In this document: positions 1-7,514 of the stretch, piece by piece
Layout of the letters: each line of letters begins with the position of its first letter
Numbering within the stretch: the first letter of the stretch is position 1
Assembly (NCBI GenBank): GCA_036562765.1
Contig: DATCJO010000139.1
Span: 1-10,366, forward strand
Length of the DNA: 10,366 bases
Reading direction: 5' to 3'
DNA from: JAAYFT01 sp036562765
GTDB taxonomy: Bacteria > Bacillota > Clostridia > Tissierellales > Tissierellaceae
The notes under the pieces: generated by a model
Told to the model about the DNA's origin: nothing
What the model saw: only the letters and a program-made list of their open reading frames with translations
Databases searched by the model: none
Made by a program: the position numbers and the translations under genes

Positions 1-503
1 TTGTGGGCTAGAAGCAATTTATCCCCTTTTGTTACTGCAACTATTATGGCAGGGGATGTTTTAGGCCAAACAGTGTTTCCACAGTTAATACATACCATTG
101 CCCTATCATTATCTTCACTTTTCATCTTCATTGGCGAGCCACAAATTCCACATCTTTGATTATTCCTTACAAAATCCAATAACAGTAATGCCTTAGCAGA
201 CACTAAAAAATCATCTTCACATATATCTTTAGAATATGTCTTTAAGTCTACAAAGGAATAATTTGATTTTTCATCCCCTAAAATCTCTCCACAATAACAG
301 TTTACTCCCTTATACGCTCCCAAGCACTGACAATGTTTAATTTCTAGATTTAATTCTTCTACATCCTTCCTAGTTGGAATAGAATAGCCTTTCTCATCCT
401 TTTTTACAAGGAGCTTGTCTTTATAAAACAGATAATGGTAATCATTGTTGCAATTTTCATATAAGGGCTTTTTTGAGGGCTCAAATTTTATGTATTCTTT
501 CAT
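1..503 (-). CDS. nudC: NAD+ diphosphatase NudC (NADH pyrophosphatase), N-terminal part, cut by the left edge
   Basis: Hydrolyses NAD(H) to NMN(H) and AMP, and in some bacteria removes NAD caps from RNA; cytoplasmic (family knowledge). I translated the frame by hand from the ATG at 503-501. About 167 codons are present and stay open to base 1. The N-terminal part is variable. A zinc ribbon follows, with CGIC and CINC pairs, then GNTVWPKTSPAIIVAV, the typical NudC entry into the Nudix fold. The Nudix box itself lies off the left edge, so catalytic residues cannot be checked. The start is 4 bases after the tdk stop. The nearest ribosome binding site, AAGGAG at 526-531, is about 22 bases away, so translation probably depends on coupling to tdk. 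It is the second gene of a tdk-nudC operon. Confidence 0.88.
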   Translation of the reverse strand, partial: MKEYIKFEPSKKPLYENCNNDYHYLFYKDKLLVKKDEKGYSIPTRKDVEELNLEIKHCQCLGAYKGVNCYCGEILGDEKSNYSFVDLKTYSKDICEDDFLVSAKALLLLDFVRNNQRCGICGSPMKMKSEDNDRAMVCINCGNTVWPKTSPAIIVAVTKGDKLLLAH

Positions 504-507
504 TTTA

Positions 508-1101
508 TTATTCGTTATTTTTCATCTCCTTCGTATTTTTGGTCTCTTCTAGGAAACACTTCCTGCATAATGGCTCATATTCCCTAGCAGCTCCTATTAC
601 TATCCTCTCTTTGTCCTCAATTTTCCTGTGGCTAACCCATGCATCTGCACCGCATTTCACACAAACAGCATGATGTTTGTATAGGTAATCTGCAAGTGGC
701 ATAAGCTCTTTTACTATTTCAAATGGAGTACCTGTATAATCCATATCCAAACCTGCCACAATTACGGTAATGTCGTCCTCTAAAAGCTTATTGATACTTG
801 ATACTATTTCATCTATTGTACCACCTAAAAACTGAACTTCATCTATGGCAATAACATCTGGCTTATATGTATTATAATACTCCATTATTTCACAAATGTT
901 GTCCACAAGTACAGCATTTAATGTTGTATTATCATGGGTTATGATTTCTGGTTTTACATGCCTTGTATCTATAGCTGGCTTAAATGCCACTGTCTTATAG
1001 CCTGCTATCATGAACCTTTTTACATCTTTTTCTAAGCTAGAAGTCTTCCCAGAAAACATTGAACCAGTATGAATAATTAATTTCCCCTTATATTGATGCA
1101 A
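508..1101 (-). CDS. tdk: Thymidine kinase, type II (zinc-containing)
   Basis: Phosphorylates thymidine to dTMP with ATP in the cytoplasmic pyrimidine salvage pathway. The 197 residues match the usual length of about 190-200. Walker A is GSMFSGKT (13-20). DEVQF (87-91) stands where the family usually has DEAQF and holds the catalytic Glu88. The structural zinc site is formed by C147/C150 and C179/C182. EYEPLCRKC near the C-terminus is the thymidine-binding lasso. The start is TTG at 1101-1099, supported by AAGGAGGG six bases upstream; no better ATG is available. An extended -10 (TGG followed by TATAAT) lies just upstream. It is followed after 4 bases by nudC, and diverges from the ABC transporter operon. 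Confidence 0.96.
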   Translation of the reverse strand: MHQYKGKLIIHTGSMFSGKTSSLEKDVKRFMIAGYKTVAFKPAIDTRHVKPEIITHDNTTLNAVLVDNICEIMEYYNTYKPDVIAIDEVQFLGGTIDEIVSSINKLLEDDITVIVAGLDMDYTGTPFEIVKELMPLADYLYKHHAVCVKCGADAWVSHRKIEDKERIVIGAAREYEPLCRKCFLEETKNTKEMKNNE

Positions 1102-1129
1102 ATCAATCCCTCCTTTTTATTACTAAAAC

Positions 1130-1139
1130 ATTATACCAC
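1130..1139 (-). promoter_or_regulatory. Extended -10 promoter element for tdk-nudC
   Basis: The minus strand reads TGG then TATAAT, a perfect -10 with the extended TG motif, about 30 bases upstream of the tdk start. At 16-18 bp spacing I see no good -35, which fits an extended -10 promoter. Confidence 0.55.
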
Positions 1140-1181
1140 TTTTTTATTTTTTTGGGGACTATATTAAATTTTTTTTGCGAT

Positions 1182-1211
1182 TTCACATATTTCCCTTTTC
1201 AAGAATACAAT
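1182..1211 (+). promoter_or_regulatory. Sigma-A-type promoter for the ABC importer operon
   Basis: TTCACA (1182-1187) and TACAAT (1206-1211) are separated by 18 bases. Each differs from consensus at one position. An alternative -10, TACTAT, lies at 1216-1221. The leader to the ATG at 1241 is only about 20-25 bases, leaving no room for a riboswitch, so a TPP switch, as seen upstream of some HMP/thiamine transporters of this class, is absent. Confidence 0.5.
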
Positions 1212-1240
1212 AAAGTACTATAGGTTTTAGGAGGGAGCAT

Positions 1241-2017
1241 ATGAAAAATATTCTAGTTCAAATAGATAATGTATCCATGACCTTCCATAGTTTAGAAGGC
1301 GAAACTGAAGCCATAAAAAAAATAGATCTTGATATATATGAAGGTGAAATTGTAGGAATTGTCGGTCCCAGTGGCTGCGGAAAATCCACACTATTATCTA
1401 TTATCGCAGGCTTAATTGAACCATCCAGCGGAAAAATACTGATAAAAGGCAAAAAAGTTTCTAAATCCAATAGAAATATAGGATACATGTTTCAAAAAGA
1501 CCTTCTTTTGGAATGGAGAAACATATTGCAAAATGTAGTTCTAGGCTTAGAAATACAAGGGAAACTCAATTCCATATACTATGAAAAAGCAAAACAACTT
1601 CTTATAAACTATGGCTTGGGAGATTTCATCAACAGCTACCCAAGTCAGCTATCTGGAGGCATGAGGCAGAGAGTAGCATTAATCAGAACCCTTATTTTGG
1701 AGCCAGATTTACTTTTATTGGATGAGCCTTTTTCTGCACTAGATTATCAGACAAGGCTTGCAATTGCAGATGAAATAGGGATAATCCTTAAAAGGGAAGG
1801 AAAAACAGCCATACTTGTTACCCATGATATTGCAGAAGCAATTAGCCTCTGCGATAGGGTTGTAATTCTTTCAAAAAGGCCTGCTATTGTAAAAGAGATA
1901 ATTAATATTGAACTTTCCTTACCTGAAGAAAAAAATACACCTCTTGGCCGAAGAGAGGCTCCTGAATTTAGATATTATTTCAATAAAATATGGAAGGAGC
2001 TTGATATCCATGTCTAA
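1241..2017 (+). CDS. ABC transporter ATP-binding protein, nitrate/sulfonate/taurine (SsuB/TauB/ThiZ-like) class
   Basis: Cytoplasmic motor subunit of an importer that pairs with the permease encoded immediately downstream. In the 258 residues the motifs are: Walker A GPSGCGKST (42-50), Q-loop Gln85 in YMFQK, signature LSGGMRQ (137-143), Walker B LLLLDE (157-162), D-loop SALD (165-168) and switch His195 in VTHD. The LLLEWRN stretch after the Q-loop and the ILSKRPAIV segment in the C-terminal part are typical of the class handling aromatic or aliphatic sulfonates, nitrate or pyrimidine precursors. AGGAGG at 1229-1234 lies 6 bases before the ATG. It overlaps the permease start by 8 bp. The substrate cannot be read from the sequence because no binding protein is encoded nearby. 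Confidence 0.93.
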   Translation: MKNILVQIDNVSMTFHSLEGETEAIKKIDLDIYEGEIVGIVGPSGCGKSTLLSIIAGLIEPSSGKILIKGKKVSKSNRNIGYMFQKDLLLEWRNILQNVVLGLEIQGKLNSIYYEKAKQLLINYGLGDFINSYPSQLSGGMRQRVALIRTLILEPDLLLLDEPFSALDYQTRLAIADEIGIILKREGKTAILVTHDIAEAISLCDRVVILSKRPAIVKEIINIELSLPEEKNTPLGRREAPEFRYYFNKIWKELDIHV

Positions 2018-2810
2018 GAACAACATATCAAAGGGACATGAAAAATATCTGGCTAGTATTAAGAAAAGAAATCGAACAATTTTAATCACGCAGATTTCGG
2101 TATTTATCCTTGGGCTTATATTGTGGGAAGTAGCAGCCCATTTTAAATGGATAGATACCTTTTTAACCTCATATCCTTCACAAATCTGGAAGCTGTTTGT
2201 TAATTATACAAAAAATGGCAACCTATTTTACCATATTGGCATATCTGTTTTTGAAACAGTAGCTGGATTCCTTGGAGGTACATTGCTTGGGTTCATAATA
2301 GCCATCGGACTCTGGTGGTCAAAATTCTGGGCAAAAGTGTTTGACCCATATTTAGTTATGTTAAACAGCCTACCAAAAACAGCTTTGGCTCCAATAATTA
2401 TCATCTGGGTAGGAGCAGGCTATTCAGGAATTATTGTAACAGCCATTTCAGTAAGCATAATCGTAACAATAATGAACATGTACGAAAGCTTTATGTCAGT
2501 AGATGAGGATTTGATAAAGCTTTTAAATACCTTTGGAGCTACTAAGTTTCAGGTTTTAAGAAAAGTGGTACTTCCATCATCTATTCCAACCTTAATAAAT
2601 ACCTTAAAAATAAATATTGGGTTGTCATGGGTAGGGGTTATTGTAGGTGAATTCCTAGTATCTAAGGCAGGCATAGGTTATCTAATAGTCTACGGTGGTC
2701 AAGTGTTCAAATTGGATTTAGTAATGATGAGTGTATTTATATTGGCAATTATATCTGTACTGATGTACAGAATAGTTGCTATAATTGAAAATAAGTTTAC
2801 TAGATGGTAA
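2010..2810 (+). CDS. ABC transporter permease, BPD (SsuC/TauC/ThiX-like) class
   Basis: Membrane subunit of the importer formed with the upstream ATPase. I start it at the ATG at 2010 (266 residues) because AAGGAG (1994-1999) lies 10 bases before it; the open frame further upstream only overlaps the ATPase gene. A short basic N-terminus (residues 1-25) is followed by about six hydrophobic segments, beginning at TILITQISVFILGLILW. The EAA coupling loop is visible as LLNTFGATKFQVLRKVVLP, then GLSWVGVIVGEFLVSKAGIGYLI, as in SsuC-type permeases. It is co-translated with the ATPase through an 8-bp overlap and ends just before a hairpin terminator. No periplasmic-type binding lipoprotein is present on either side. 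Confidence 0.93.
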   Translation: MSKNNISKGHEKYLASIKKRNRTILITQISVFILGLILWEVAAHFKWIDTFLTSYPSQIWKLFVNYTKNGNLFYHIGISVFETVAGFLGGTLLGFIIAIGLWWSKFWAKVFDPYLVMLNSLPKTALAPIIIIWVGAGYSGIIVTAISVSIIVTIMNMYESFMSVDEDLIKLLNTFGATKFQVLRKVVLPSSIPTLINTLKINIGLSWVGVIVGEFLVSKAGIGYLIVYGGQVFKLDLVMMSVFILAIISVLMYRIVAIIENKFTRW

Positions 2811-2814
2811 CAAA

Positions 2815-2846
2815 AAGGAATAACTTGGGAATCCAAGTTATTCCTT
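2815..2846. terminator. Bidirectional rho-independent terminator
   Basis: Perfect 14-bp stem (AAGGAATAACTTGG, 2815-2828, with its complement at 2833-2846) around a GAAT loop. It sits between the convergent permease and mgtC-like genes. On the minus strand the stem is followed by a T run (bases 2812-2816 are A on the plus strand), a clear signal for the mgtC-like gene. On the plus strand the tail is AT-rich rather than a pure T run, so it is weaker in that direction. Confidence 0.85.
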
Positions 2847-2852
2847 AATTAT

Positions 2853-3548
2853 TTATAAATTTAAATTGTTATCAAAATATACGCTTATTACACCAGGCAA
2901 ATTGTTGATTTCCATGTTAAAGCTTTCCCTATCAAAATTATTTGGCATTTTTACAATAAAAAGGACCTTAACCGTCCCTGCTTCATCAGAACCATAAAAT
3001 TCATTGCTTAAAATTTTTACATCTTTTATATTAATATCATATTTTGCAAACAACGTACCTATGGTTCCTATAAACCCAGGTTTATCTATACCTACAACTT
3101 CTATTTTTTTATACTTAGACATCAGCTTTATCCTATCTAGGGCTCTTAAACCCATTAATGTAATCATAACTATAGCAGTCGTAACTATAGCCCCTAGGTA
3201 ATAACCAGCTCCAATGGCCAATCCAATACCTGCACTTACCCAAAGGCTTGCTGCAGTAGTCAGCCCTGTTATATTATTCCCAGTCCTCAAAATAGTTCCA
3301 GCACCTATAAAACCTATACCGCTCACAACCTGTGCTGCTAGTCTCGCTGGATCTCCTGTTAATGTCCCTTTGCCAAGTATAAAAAAGCCATCTATGGAAA
3401 CGAGCATTATTAGCGCAGAACCTGTAGTTACCAATACATGTGTCCTTAAACCTGCAGGCCTATTTCTAAATTCCCTCTCAATACCTATAAGCCCTCCAAT
3501 TATGGCAGATAATATTAATCTAGCTACAATTTCTACATTTGAAATCAT
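2853..3548 (-). CDS. MgtC/SapB-family membrane protein with C-terminal ACT-like domain
   Basis: MgtC-type inner-membrane proteins are linked to magnesium limitation and virulence in some bacteria; the role in this type of organism is not established. The N-terminal half has several hydrophobic segments and the family signatures GGLIGIERE, NRPAGLRTHVLV, GIGFIGAGTI and GLTTAASLWVSAGIG. The last 80 or so residues form a soluble, ACT-like regulatory domain (KKIEVVGIDKPGFIGTIG onward). I prefer the ATG at 3548 (231 residues) over the ATG at 3557, because GAAGGG (3559-3564) lies 10 bases from the former and only 1 base from the latter. It diverges from the DUF1667 gene and is terminated by the hairpin at 2815-2846. 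Confidence 0.93.
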   Translation of the reverse strand: MISNVEIVARLILSAIIGGLIGIEREFRNRPAGLRTHVLVTTGSALIMLVSIDGFFILGKGTLTGDPARLAAQVVSGIGFIGAGTILRTGNNITGLTTAASLWVSAGIGLAIGAGYYLGAIVTTAIVMITLMGLRALDRIKLMSKYKKIEVVGIDKPGFIGTIGTLFAKYDINIKDVKILSNEFYGSDEAGTVKVLFIVKMPNNFDRESFNMEINNLPGVISVYFDNNLNL

Positions 3549-3620
3549 TGATACCATTCCCTTCGGAAAAGTATTACTAATTTATATGCTAAATAAGAGT
3601 TTTTGTGCTATGTTAAATAT

Positions 3621-3648
3621 ATATTACCCAAAATATTTACATTGTAAA
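3621..3648 (-). promoter_or_regulatory. Possible promoter for the MgtC-family gene
   Basis: On the minus strand TTTACA (3648-3643) and TAATAT (3626-3621) are separated by 16 bases, an imperfect sigma-A match. Its -35 is half of the palindrome at 3636-3648. Confidence 0.35.
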
Positions 3649-3666
3649 GTTTTGATATGCTATAAT
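3636..3666 (+). promoter_or_regulatory. Extended -10 promoter for the DUF1667 gene, with palindrome in its -35 region
   Basis: TGC followed by TATAAT (3658-3666) is a perfect extended -10. TTTACA at 3636-3641 is a -35 candidate at a long 19-base spacing. TTTACA, one T and TGTAAA (3636-3648) form a 13-base inverted repeat that also supplies a -35 to the divergent mgtC-like gene. Confidence 0.6.
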
Positions 3667-3698
3667 TATTCTATTAAATAAACATTGGAGGTCCTTAT

Positions 3699-4058
3699 AT
3701 GGTCATAGAAAGAAAATGTAAGGTATGCCCAATAGGCTGCAATTTAATCATAAAAAAAGCTGATAACAACTATATTGTTGAAGGAAATAGATGCAATAGG
3801 GGGAAAGAATTTGGCATAAAAGAGGTTACAGAACCATCGAGGATACTAACTTCCAGAGTAATGCTGGAAAACGGGCCAATGAGTATGCTGCCAGTAAAAA
3901 CTACTGGAGTTATACCTAAAGAATTAGTTGATGAATGTATGGAAATAATAAGGTCCACAAAAGTTTCAGCACCAGTTAAGAATGGGCAGGTTATCATCAA
4001 GAATATATTAGGCACTGGAGTAGATGTAGTGGCAACTAGAAAAGTAAACAAACTCTAA
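3699..4058 (+). CDS. DUF1667 CxxC-motif protein
   Basis: A 119-residue soluble protein of the DUF1667 family. The N-terminus carries four cysteines, C7, C10, C14 and C32 (KCKVCPIGCN...GNRCNRG). This CX2CX3C...C pattern resembles a metal or Fe-S binding site. Later hallmarks are EPSRILTSRVML, then PVKTTGVIPKELVDECM. From family knowledge, these proteins are usually encoded beside FAD/NAD(P)-dependent oxidoreductases of the glycerol-3-phosphate dehydrogenase type, probably as an iron-sulfur partner. No such enzyme is next to this copy. GGAGGT at 3687-3692 lies 6 bases before the ATG. The stop is one base from the stop of the convergent MATE gene, with no hairpin between them. The function here is inferred. 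Confidence 0.88.
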   Translation: MVIERKCKVCPIGCNLIIKKADNNYIVEGNRCNRGKEFGIKEVTEPSRILTSRVMLENGPMSMLPVKTTGVIPKELVDECMEIIRSTKVSAPVKNGQVIIKNILGTGVDVVATRKVNKL

Positions 4059-4059
4059 A

Positions 4060-5409
4060 TTATACTTTTAATTCCTTTTTCAAAACATATATAAATAGCC
4101 ATGTTAGAATAATACCCTTAAAAACTGAGCTAATGCTTATACTCCACCATACTCCTGTCATTCCTAATGCAGTATTAGAAAGTATATACGATGCTGGGAC
4201 TCTTAGGGCATTTAATACTCCCCCAATAATGGCAGGAATATTGGTTTTTCCTAAGCCATTGAATCCTCCAGCAGATGCTATTTCAATTGCTACGAAAAAT
4301 TGAGAAATTCCTAATATCGAAAGATATGTCTTCCCTTGAGATATTGCTAAGGGGTCTTCTGGAGTAAATAGCTTAAATATTGGCTCACCTGCAAGCATTA
4401 ATAGAAGAGTTCCAAATATCCCAATAGCTCCTACTATTTTTAATCCTTTATAATAGCCTTCTTTTACCCTTTTATAATTTTTGGCCCCATAGTTTTGACC
4501 TACAAATGCAGTAATGGCTGAAGAAAATCCTTCTGTAGTCATCCATGTAATAGATTCAATCTGAGAACCAATTGAAGATACAGCTACAGTAGTTGACCCC
4601 CATTTAGCTAATATTCTGGTCAAAATCATGGATATAGTGGCATGGATTCCAGACTGCAAGCAAGCTGGGAAGCCAAGCTTAAATATCTTTATTATATAAT
4701 CCACATTGGGAAACTTAAGTAAATTCAAATGAGAAAACAGCATCGTATTTCTTCTTGATACTAATAAATATACTATTGTAACTAATACTTGAGACAACAC
4801 AGTGGCTAATGCTGCTCCTTCAATCCCCAAGGCAGGAAATGGCCCTATCCCAAATATTAGTAATGGATCTAGAACCATATTTGCTATTACTCCTAGAGAT
4901 GAGATAACAAATGGCAGAAAGCTATTGCCTACAGCATTATAAATAGCAGAAAAAACTGGGCTTATAAAACTGAATATTAAACCATAGGCAATGATTACCA
5001 AGTATCTTATTGCCAAATCTATAGTTACCATGTCATCTAGGTTAAAATAGCCTATTAATTCATTTCTGAATAATATTAAGAAAAGCGAATATATGATTCC
5101 TATCATTAAATCAAGCTTTAATCCATTGGAAATATAACATTTAACATCTTCTAAATCCTTCCTACCATAACCTTGTGCTACTCCAACACTTACTCCTATT
5201 TGGCAAATAAGTACCAATGATGCTCCAATCCACATATAGAAGCCTGCTGTACCAGCTGCAGCTGCAGCTTCAGTGCTAAGCCTTCCTAACCACATAGTAT
5301 CTGTTAAGTTGTATAGCATTTGAATAAAAGATGTGGCCATAATGGGAAGTGCTAGTTTAATTAGTGCTTTCGAAATATTACCTTCTATTAGGTTTATCCT
5401 TTTGTCCAT
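4060..5409 (-). CDS. MATE-family multidrug/cation efflux transporter
   Basis: Membrane antiporter that exports cationic drugs or metabolites in exchange for Na+ or H+ (COG0534 type). It has 449 residues, the normal length, with about 12 hydrophobic segments in two homologous halves. The first half begins KLALPIMATSFIQMLYNLTDTMWLG; in the second, AFVGQNYGAKNYKRVKEGY is the typical loop, mirrored in the first by VAQGYGRKDLEDV. AGGAG and GAGG lie upstream of the ATG at 5409. It has its own promoter (5442-5470) and is separated from the chemoreceptor gene by a terminator. The substrate cannot be told from the sequence. Confidence 0.95.
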   Translation of the reverse strand: MDKRINLIEGNISKALIKLALPIMATSFIQMLYNLTDTMWLGRLSTEAAAAAGTAGFYMWIGASLVLICQIGVSVGVAQGYGRKDLEDVKCYISNGLKLDLMIGIIYSLFLILFRNELIGYFNLDDMVTIDLAIRYLVIIAYGLIFSFISPVFSAIYNAVGNSFLPFVISSLGVIANMVLDPLLIFGIGPFPALGIEGAALATVLSQVLVTIVYLLVSRRNTMLFSHLNLLKFPNVDYIIKIFKLGFPACLQSGIHATISMILTRILAKWGSTTVAVSSIGSQIESITWMTTEGFSSAITAFVGQNYGAKNYKRVKEGYYKGLKIVGAIGIFGTLLLMLAGEPIFKLFTPEDPLAISQGKTYLSILGISQFFVAIEIASAGGFNGLGKTNIPAIIGGVLNALRVPASYILSNTALGMTGVWWSISISSVFKGIILTWLFIYVLKKELKV

Positions 5410-5441
5410 GTTACCTCTCCTAAGCCATATTTTTGCTGACT

Positions 5442-5470
5442 TTTATATTTTAAATGAAACATATTGTCAG
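5442..5470 (-). promoter_or_regulatory. Promoter for the MATE gene
   Basis: On the minus strand CTGACA (5470-5465) and TATAAA (5447-5442) are separated by 17 bases. Each is one mismatch from consensus. The leader to the ATG at 5409 is about 25-30 bases. Confidence 0.6.
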
Positions 5471-5491
5471 TTCAAGTAATTATACTTTAAA

Positions 5492-5517
5492 AGCCCTTAT
5501 GAGATTTCATAAGGGCT
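5492..5517 (-). terminator. Rho-independent terminator of the chemoreceptor gene
   Basis: Perfect 11-bp stem (AGCCCTTATGA with its complement) around a 4-base loop, followed on the minus strand by TTTT. It starts 9 bases after the MCP stop codon and isolates the MATE promoter downstream. Confidence 0.85.
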
Positions 5518-5525
5518 CACAATAA

Positions 5526-7514
5526 TTATATCTTAAATCTATCTATTACAGATTTCAAATTCTCTGCCAACTTAGCAAGGCCTTCACTGGCACTGGCAAT
5601 TTCTTGAATTGATGCATTTTGTTCTTCCATTGAAGCTGTAACTTCTTCAGTTGACGCAGAGTTTTCTTCTGCTAGTGCAGATAAGCTTTGTATCATATCT
5701 AGAATTTCATTTTTCAATTCTTCCATCCTGCTGCTTGATACATTCAATTCATCTACAGCTTTAATAGCCTCATTTACTGCATCTCTAATTGCCAAATATT
5801 TTTCCCTACTATTTATTACGCCCTTTGTCTGTTCTTTAGATATTGAAGCAAGGTTTTCTATTGTAACAACCGCATTTTCTGCATTTAACTGCAACTTCTT
5901 AACGATTTCATCTATAGAATTTGCTGATTTAGAAGATTCTTCTGCCAACTTCCTAATGGAGTCTGCTACTACAGCAAATCCTCTACCAGCTTCTCCTGCT
6001 CTGGCTGCCTCTATACTTGCATTTAATGCCAGCAAATTAGTTTGCTCAGCTATTGATGCTATTACATTGGTTGCTTCTCCAATAGCAGATGCACTTTCAT
6101 TAGTTTTTTGTATAATATCATATATCTCAACAGATGCCTTATTGCTTTCCTCTGTAATTTTAAATAGGTTTTCCATCTCAACTAGGCCATTGTCTACCAC
6201 TTCTGATATTCTATTGGATGTATAAGTCAAATTCTTTGCAAGGTCTAAATTATTTTCAATGGCATTTCCTAATTCATTAATTTTCAATGCACCTTTTTCT
6301 GTGCTTTCTGCCTGTTCTGACGCACCTTTTGCTATTCCTTCGACTGCCTTTGCTACATCTTCAACTGCTATAGCTGATTGTTGAGTGGTAGCTGTTAATT
6401 CTTCAGAAGTAGAAAGTACTTCATTTGAAGAATAATCGATTTCTTTTATAATTTCCCTTAAATTATCAACCAAGTGCTGTACTACTCGGGATAATAAGCC
6501 AACTTCATCTTCTTTTGCAAGAAGATTTTCATGCAGATTCTCTGTTAAATCCAAATTTGAAACTTTTTCAGCATATCCTTTTAGTTGAATAATTGGTTTA
6601 CTTATTGAATTTCCTATAAAATATGCAATAACAATGTTTATTAATATTATAATAGCAGAAGCTATTAGCATATTATTACGCATTTTGGGAACTGAAGATA
6701 AAACTTCATCTACATTTGCAGTGATTATTAATATCCAGTCAGTTCCTTTAATTGGCATATATGCTGCATATAAATCATTGCCATTATAAGTGTAAGTTGT
6801 TAGTCCTTCTCTTTCTTCAAGAATTTTGTTAAACGCATTAGCCAGTGACTCAAGGTTTTTATCATTTTCTGATTCATAAATAGGATTAAATAAATTTAGT
6901 ACCAGTTCTTTATTAGGATGTGCCATTACTGTACCTTTGCTGTTAATTATGTATGAATATCCTTGCTCCCCATATCCTATATCTTCTGTAATTAAACTTA
7001 AATTTCCTCCATCTCTACGCCCTACTAGGACTCCAACGATTTTACCGTCCATATCTATTGGAACAGCATACCTCATTAAAGTCCCACCATTTACAACATC
7101 AGGAATAATATCAGAAATGCTTTCTACACCATTAAAGGCTATTTTTATATGATCCCTGTCAGCAAGGTTTTCCACTATACCATCAGTATAACGAGCCAAT
7201 CCATCAGGCCCTACAACTCCTAGAGCCAAGAAATTAGTCTCATCTATCAGATTATTTAAAACATCATTTTGAACAAGCCAATCCATAGATTTAACATCTT
7301 CTAAACCTGCTATTGTCTCTAAAACCTTAAATTCAGTCTCTATTCTGCTTTCTGCTAGCGCAGCTCCTTCCTTTGCCATTACGAAAAGAGACTTTTCTGC
7401 TTCTTTAGTTAAACTAGTGCTGGAATAATAAATACTTATCAATCCAACTGCCAATGAAGACAATAAAATCATTATTGTAAAATAAAATATTAGCCTTGTT
7501 TTTAAACTCTTCAT
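5526..7514 (-). CDS. Methyl-accepting chemotaxis protein (dCache-HAMP-MA)
   Basis: Transmembrane chemoreceptor that senses an extracellular ligand and controls CheA-CheW. In the 662 residues: TM1 at about 9-29; an extracellular double Cache domain at about 35-275, with PxGxL-like strands such as VGPDGLARYT and YSYIINSKGTVMAHP; TM2 at about 282-300; HAMP at about 301-355; then the coiled-coil signalling domain to the C-terminus. The hairpin tip EQTNLLALNASIEAARAGE is at 490-508, followed by GRGFAVVADSIRKLAEES. Ala/Glu/Gln-rich heptads around EENSASTEEVTASMEEQNA are probable methylation sites. There is no C-terminal CheR-tethering pentapeptide. GAGGGG lies 6 bases before the ATG. It is monocistronic and followed by a terminator. 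I could not assign a sigma-D or other promoter. The ligand is unknown. Confidence 0.96.
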   Translation of the reverse strand: MKSLKTRLIFYFTIMILLSSLAVGLISIYYSSTSLTKEAEKSLFVMAKEGAALAESRIETEFKVLETIAGLEDVKSMDWLVQNDVLNNLIDETNFLALGVVGPDGLARYTDGIVENLADRDHIKIAFNGVESISDIIPDVVNGGTLMRYAVPIDMDGKIVGVLVGRRDGGNLSLITEDIGYGEQGYSYIINSKGTVMAHPNKELVLNLFNPIYESENDKNLESLANAFNKILEEREGLTTYTYNGNDLYAAYMPIKGTDWILIITANVDEVLSSVPKMRNNMLIASAIIILINIVIAYFIGNSISKPIIQLKGYAEKVSNLDLTENLHENLLAKEDEVGLLSRVVQHLVDNLREIIKEIDYSSNEVLSTSEELTATTQQSAIAVEDVAKAVEGIAKGASEQAESTEKGALKINELGNAIENNLDLAKNLTYTSNRISEVVDNGLVEMENLFKITEESNKASVEIYDIIQKTNESASAIGEATNVIASIAEQTNLLALNASIEAARAGEAGRGFAVVADSIRKLAEESSKSANSIDEIVKKLQLNAENAVVTIENLASISKEQTKGVINSREKYLAIRDAVNEAIKAVDELNVSSSRMEELKNEILDMIQSLSALAEENSASTEEVTASMEEQNASIQEIASASEGLAKLAENLKSVIDRFKI

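Noticed and set aside
1908..2009. Longer permease with an extra 34 N-terminal residues
   Set aside because: The extension lies in the ATPase gene in another frame; the ATG at 2010 has a proper ribosome binding site and the usual overlap spacing.
3214..3681. Plus-strand open frame of 155 codons opposite the MgtC-family gene
   Set aside because: It is antisense to a clear family member, starts without a ribosome binding site and has a proline/serine/isoleucine-rich composition typical of shadow frames.
5956..6225. Plus-strand frame of 89 codons within the chemoreceptor gene
   Set aside because: Antisense shadow of the conserved MCP signalling domain, with no start signals.
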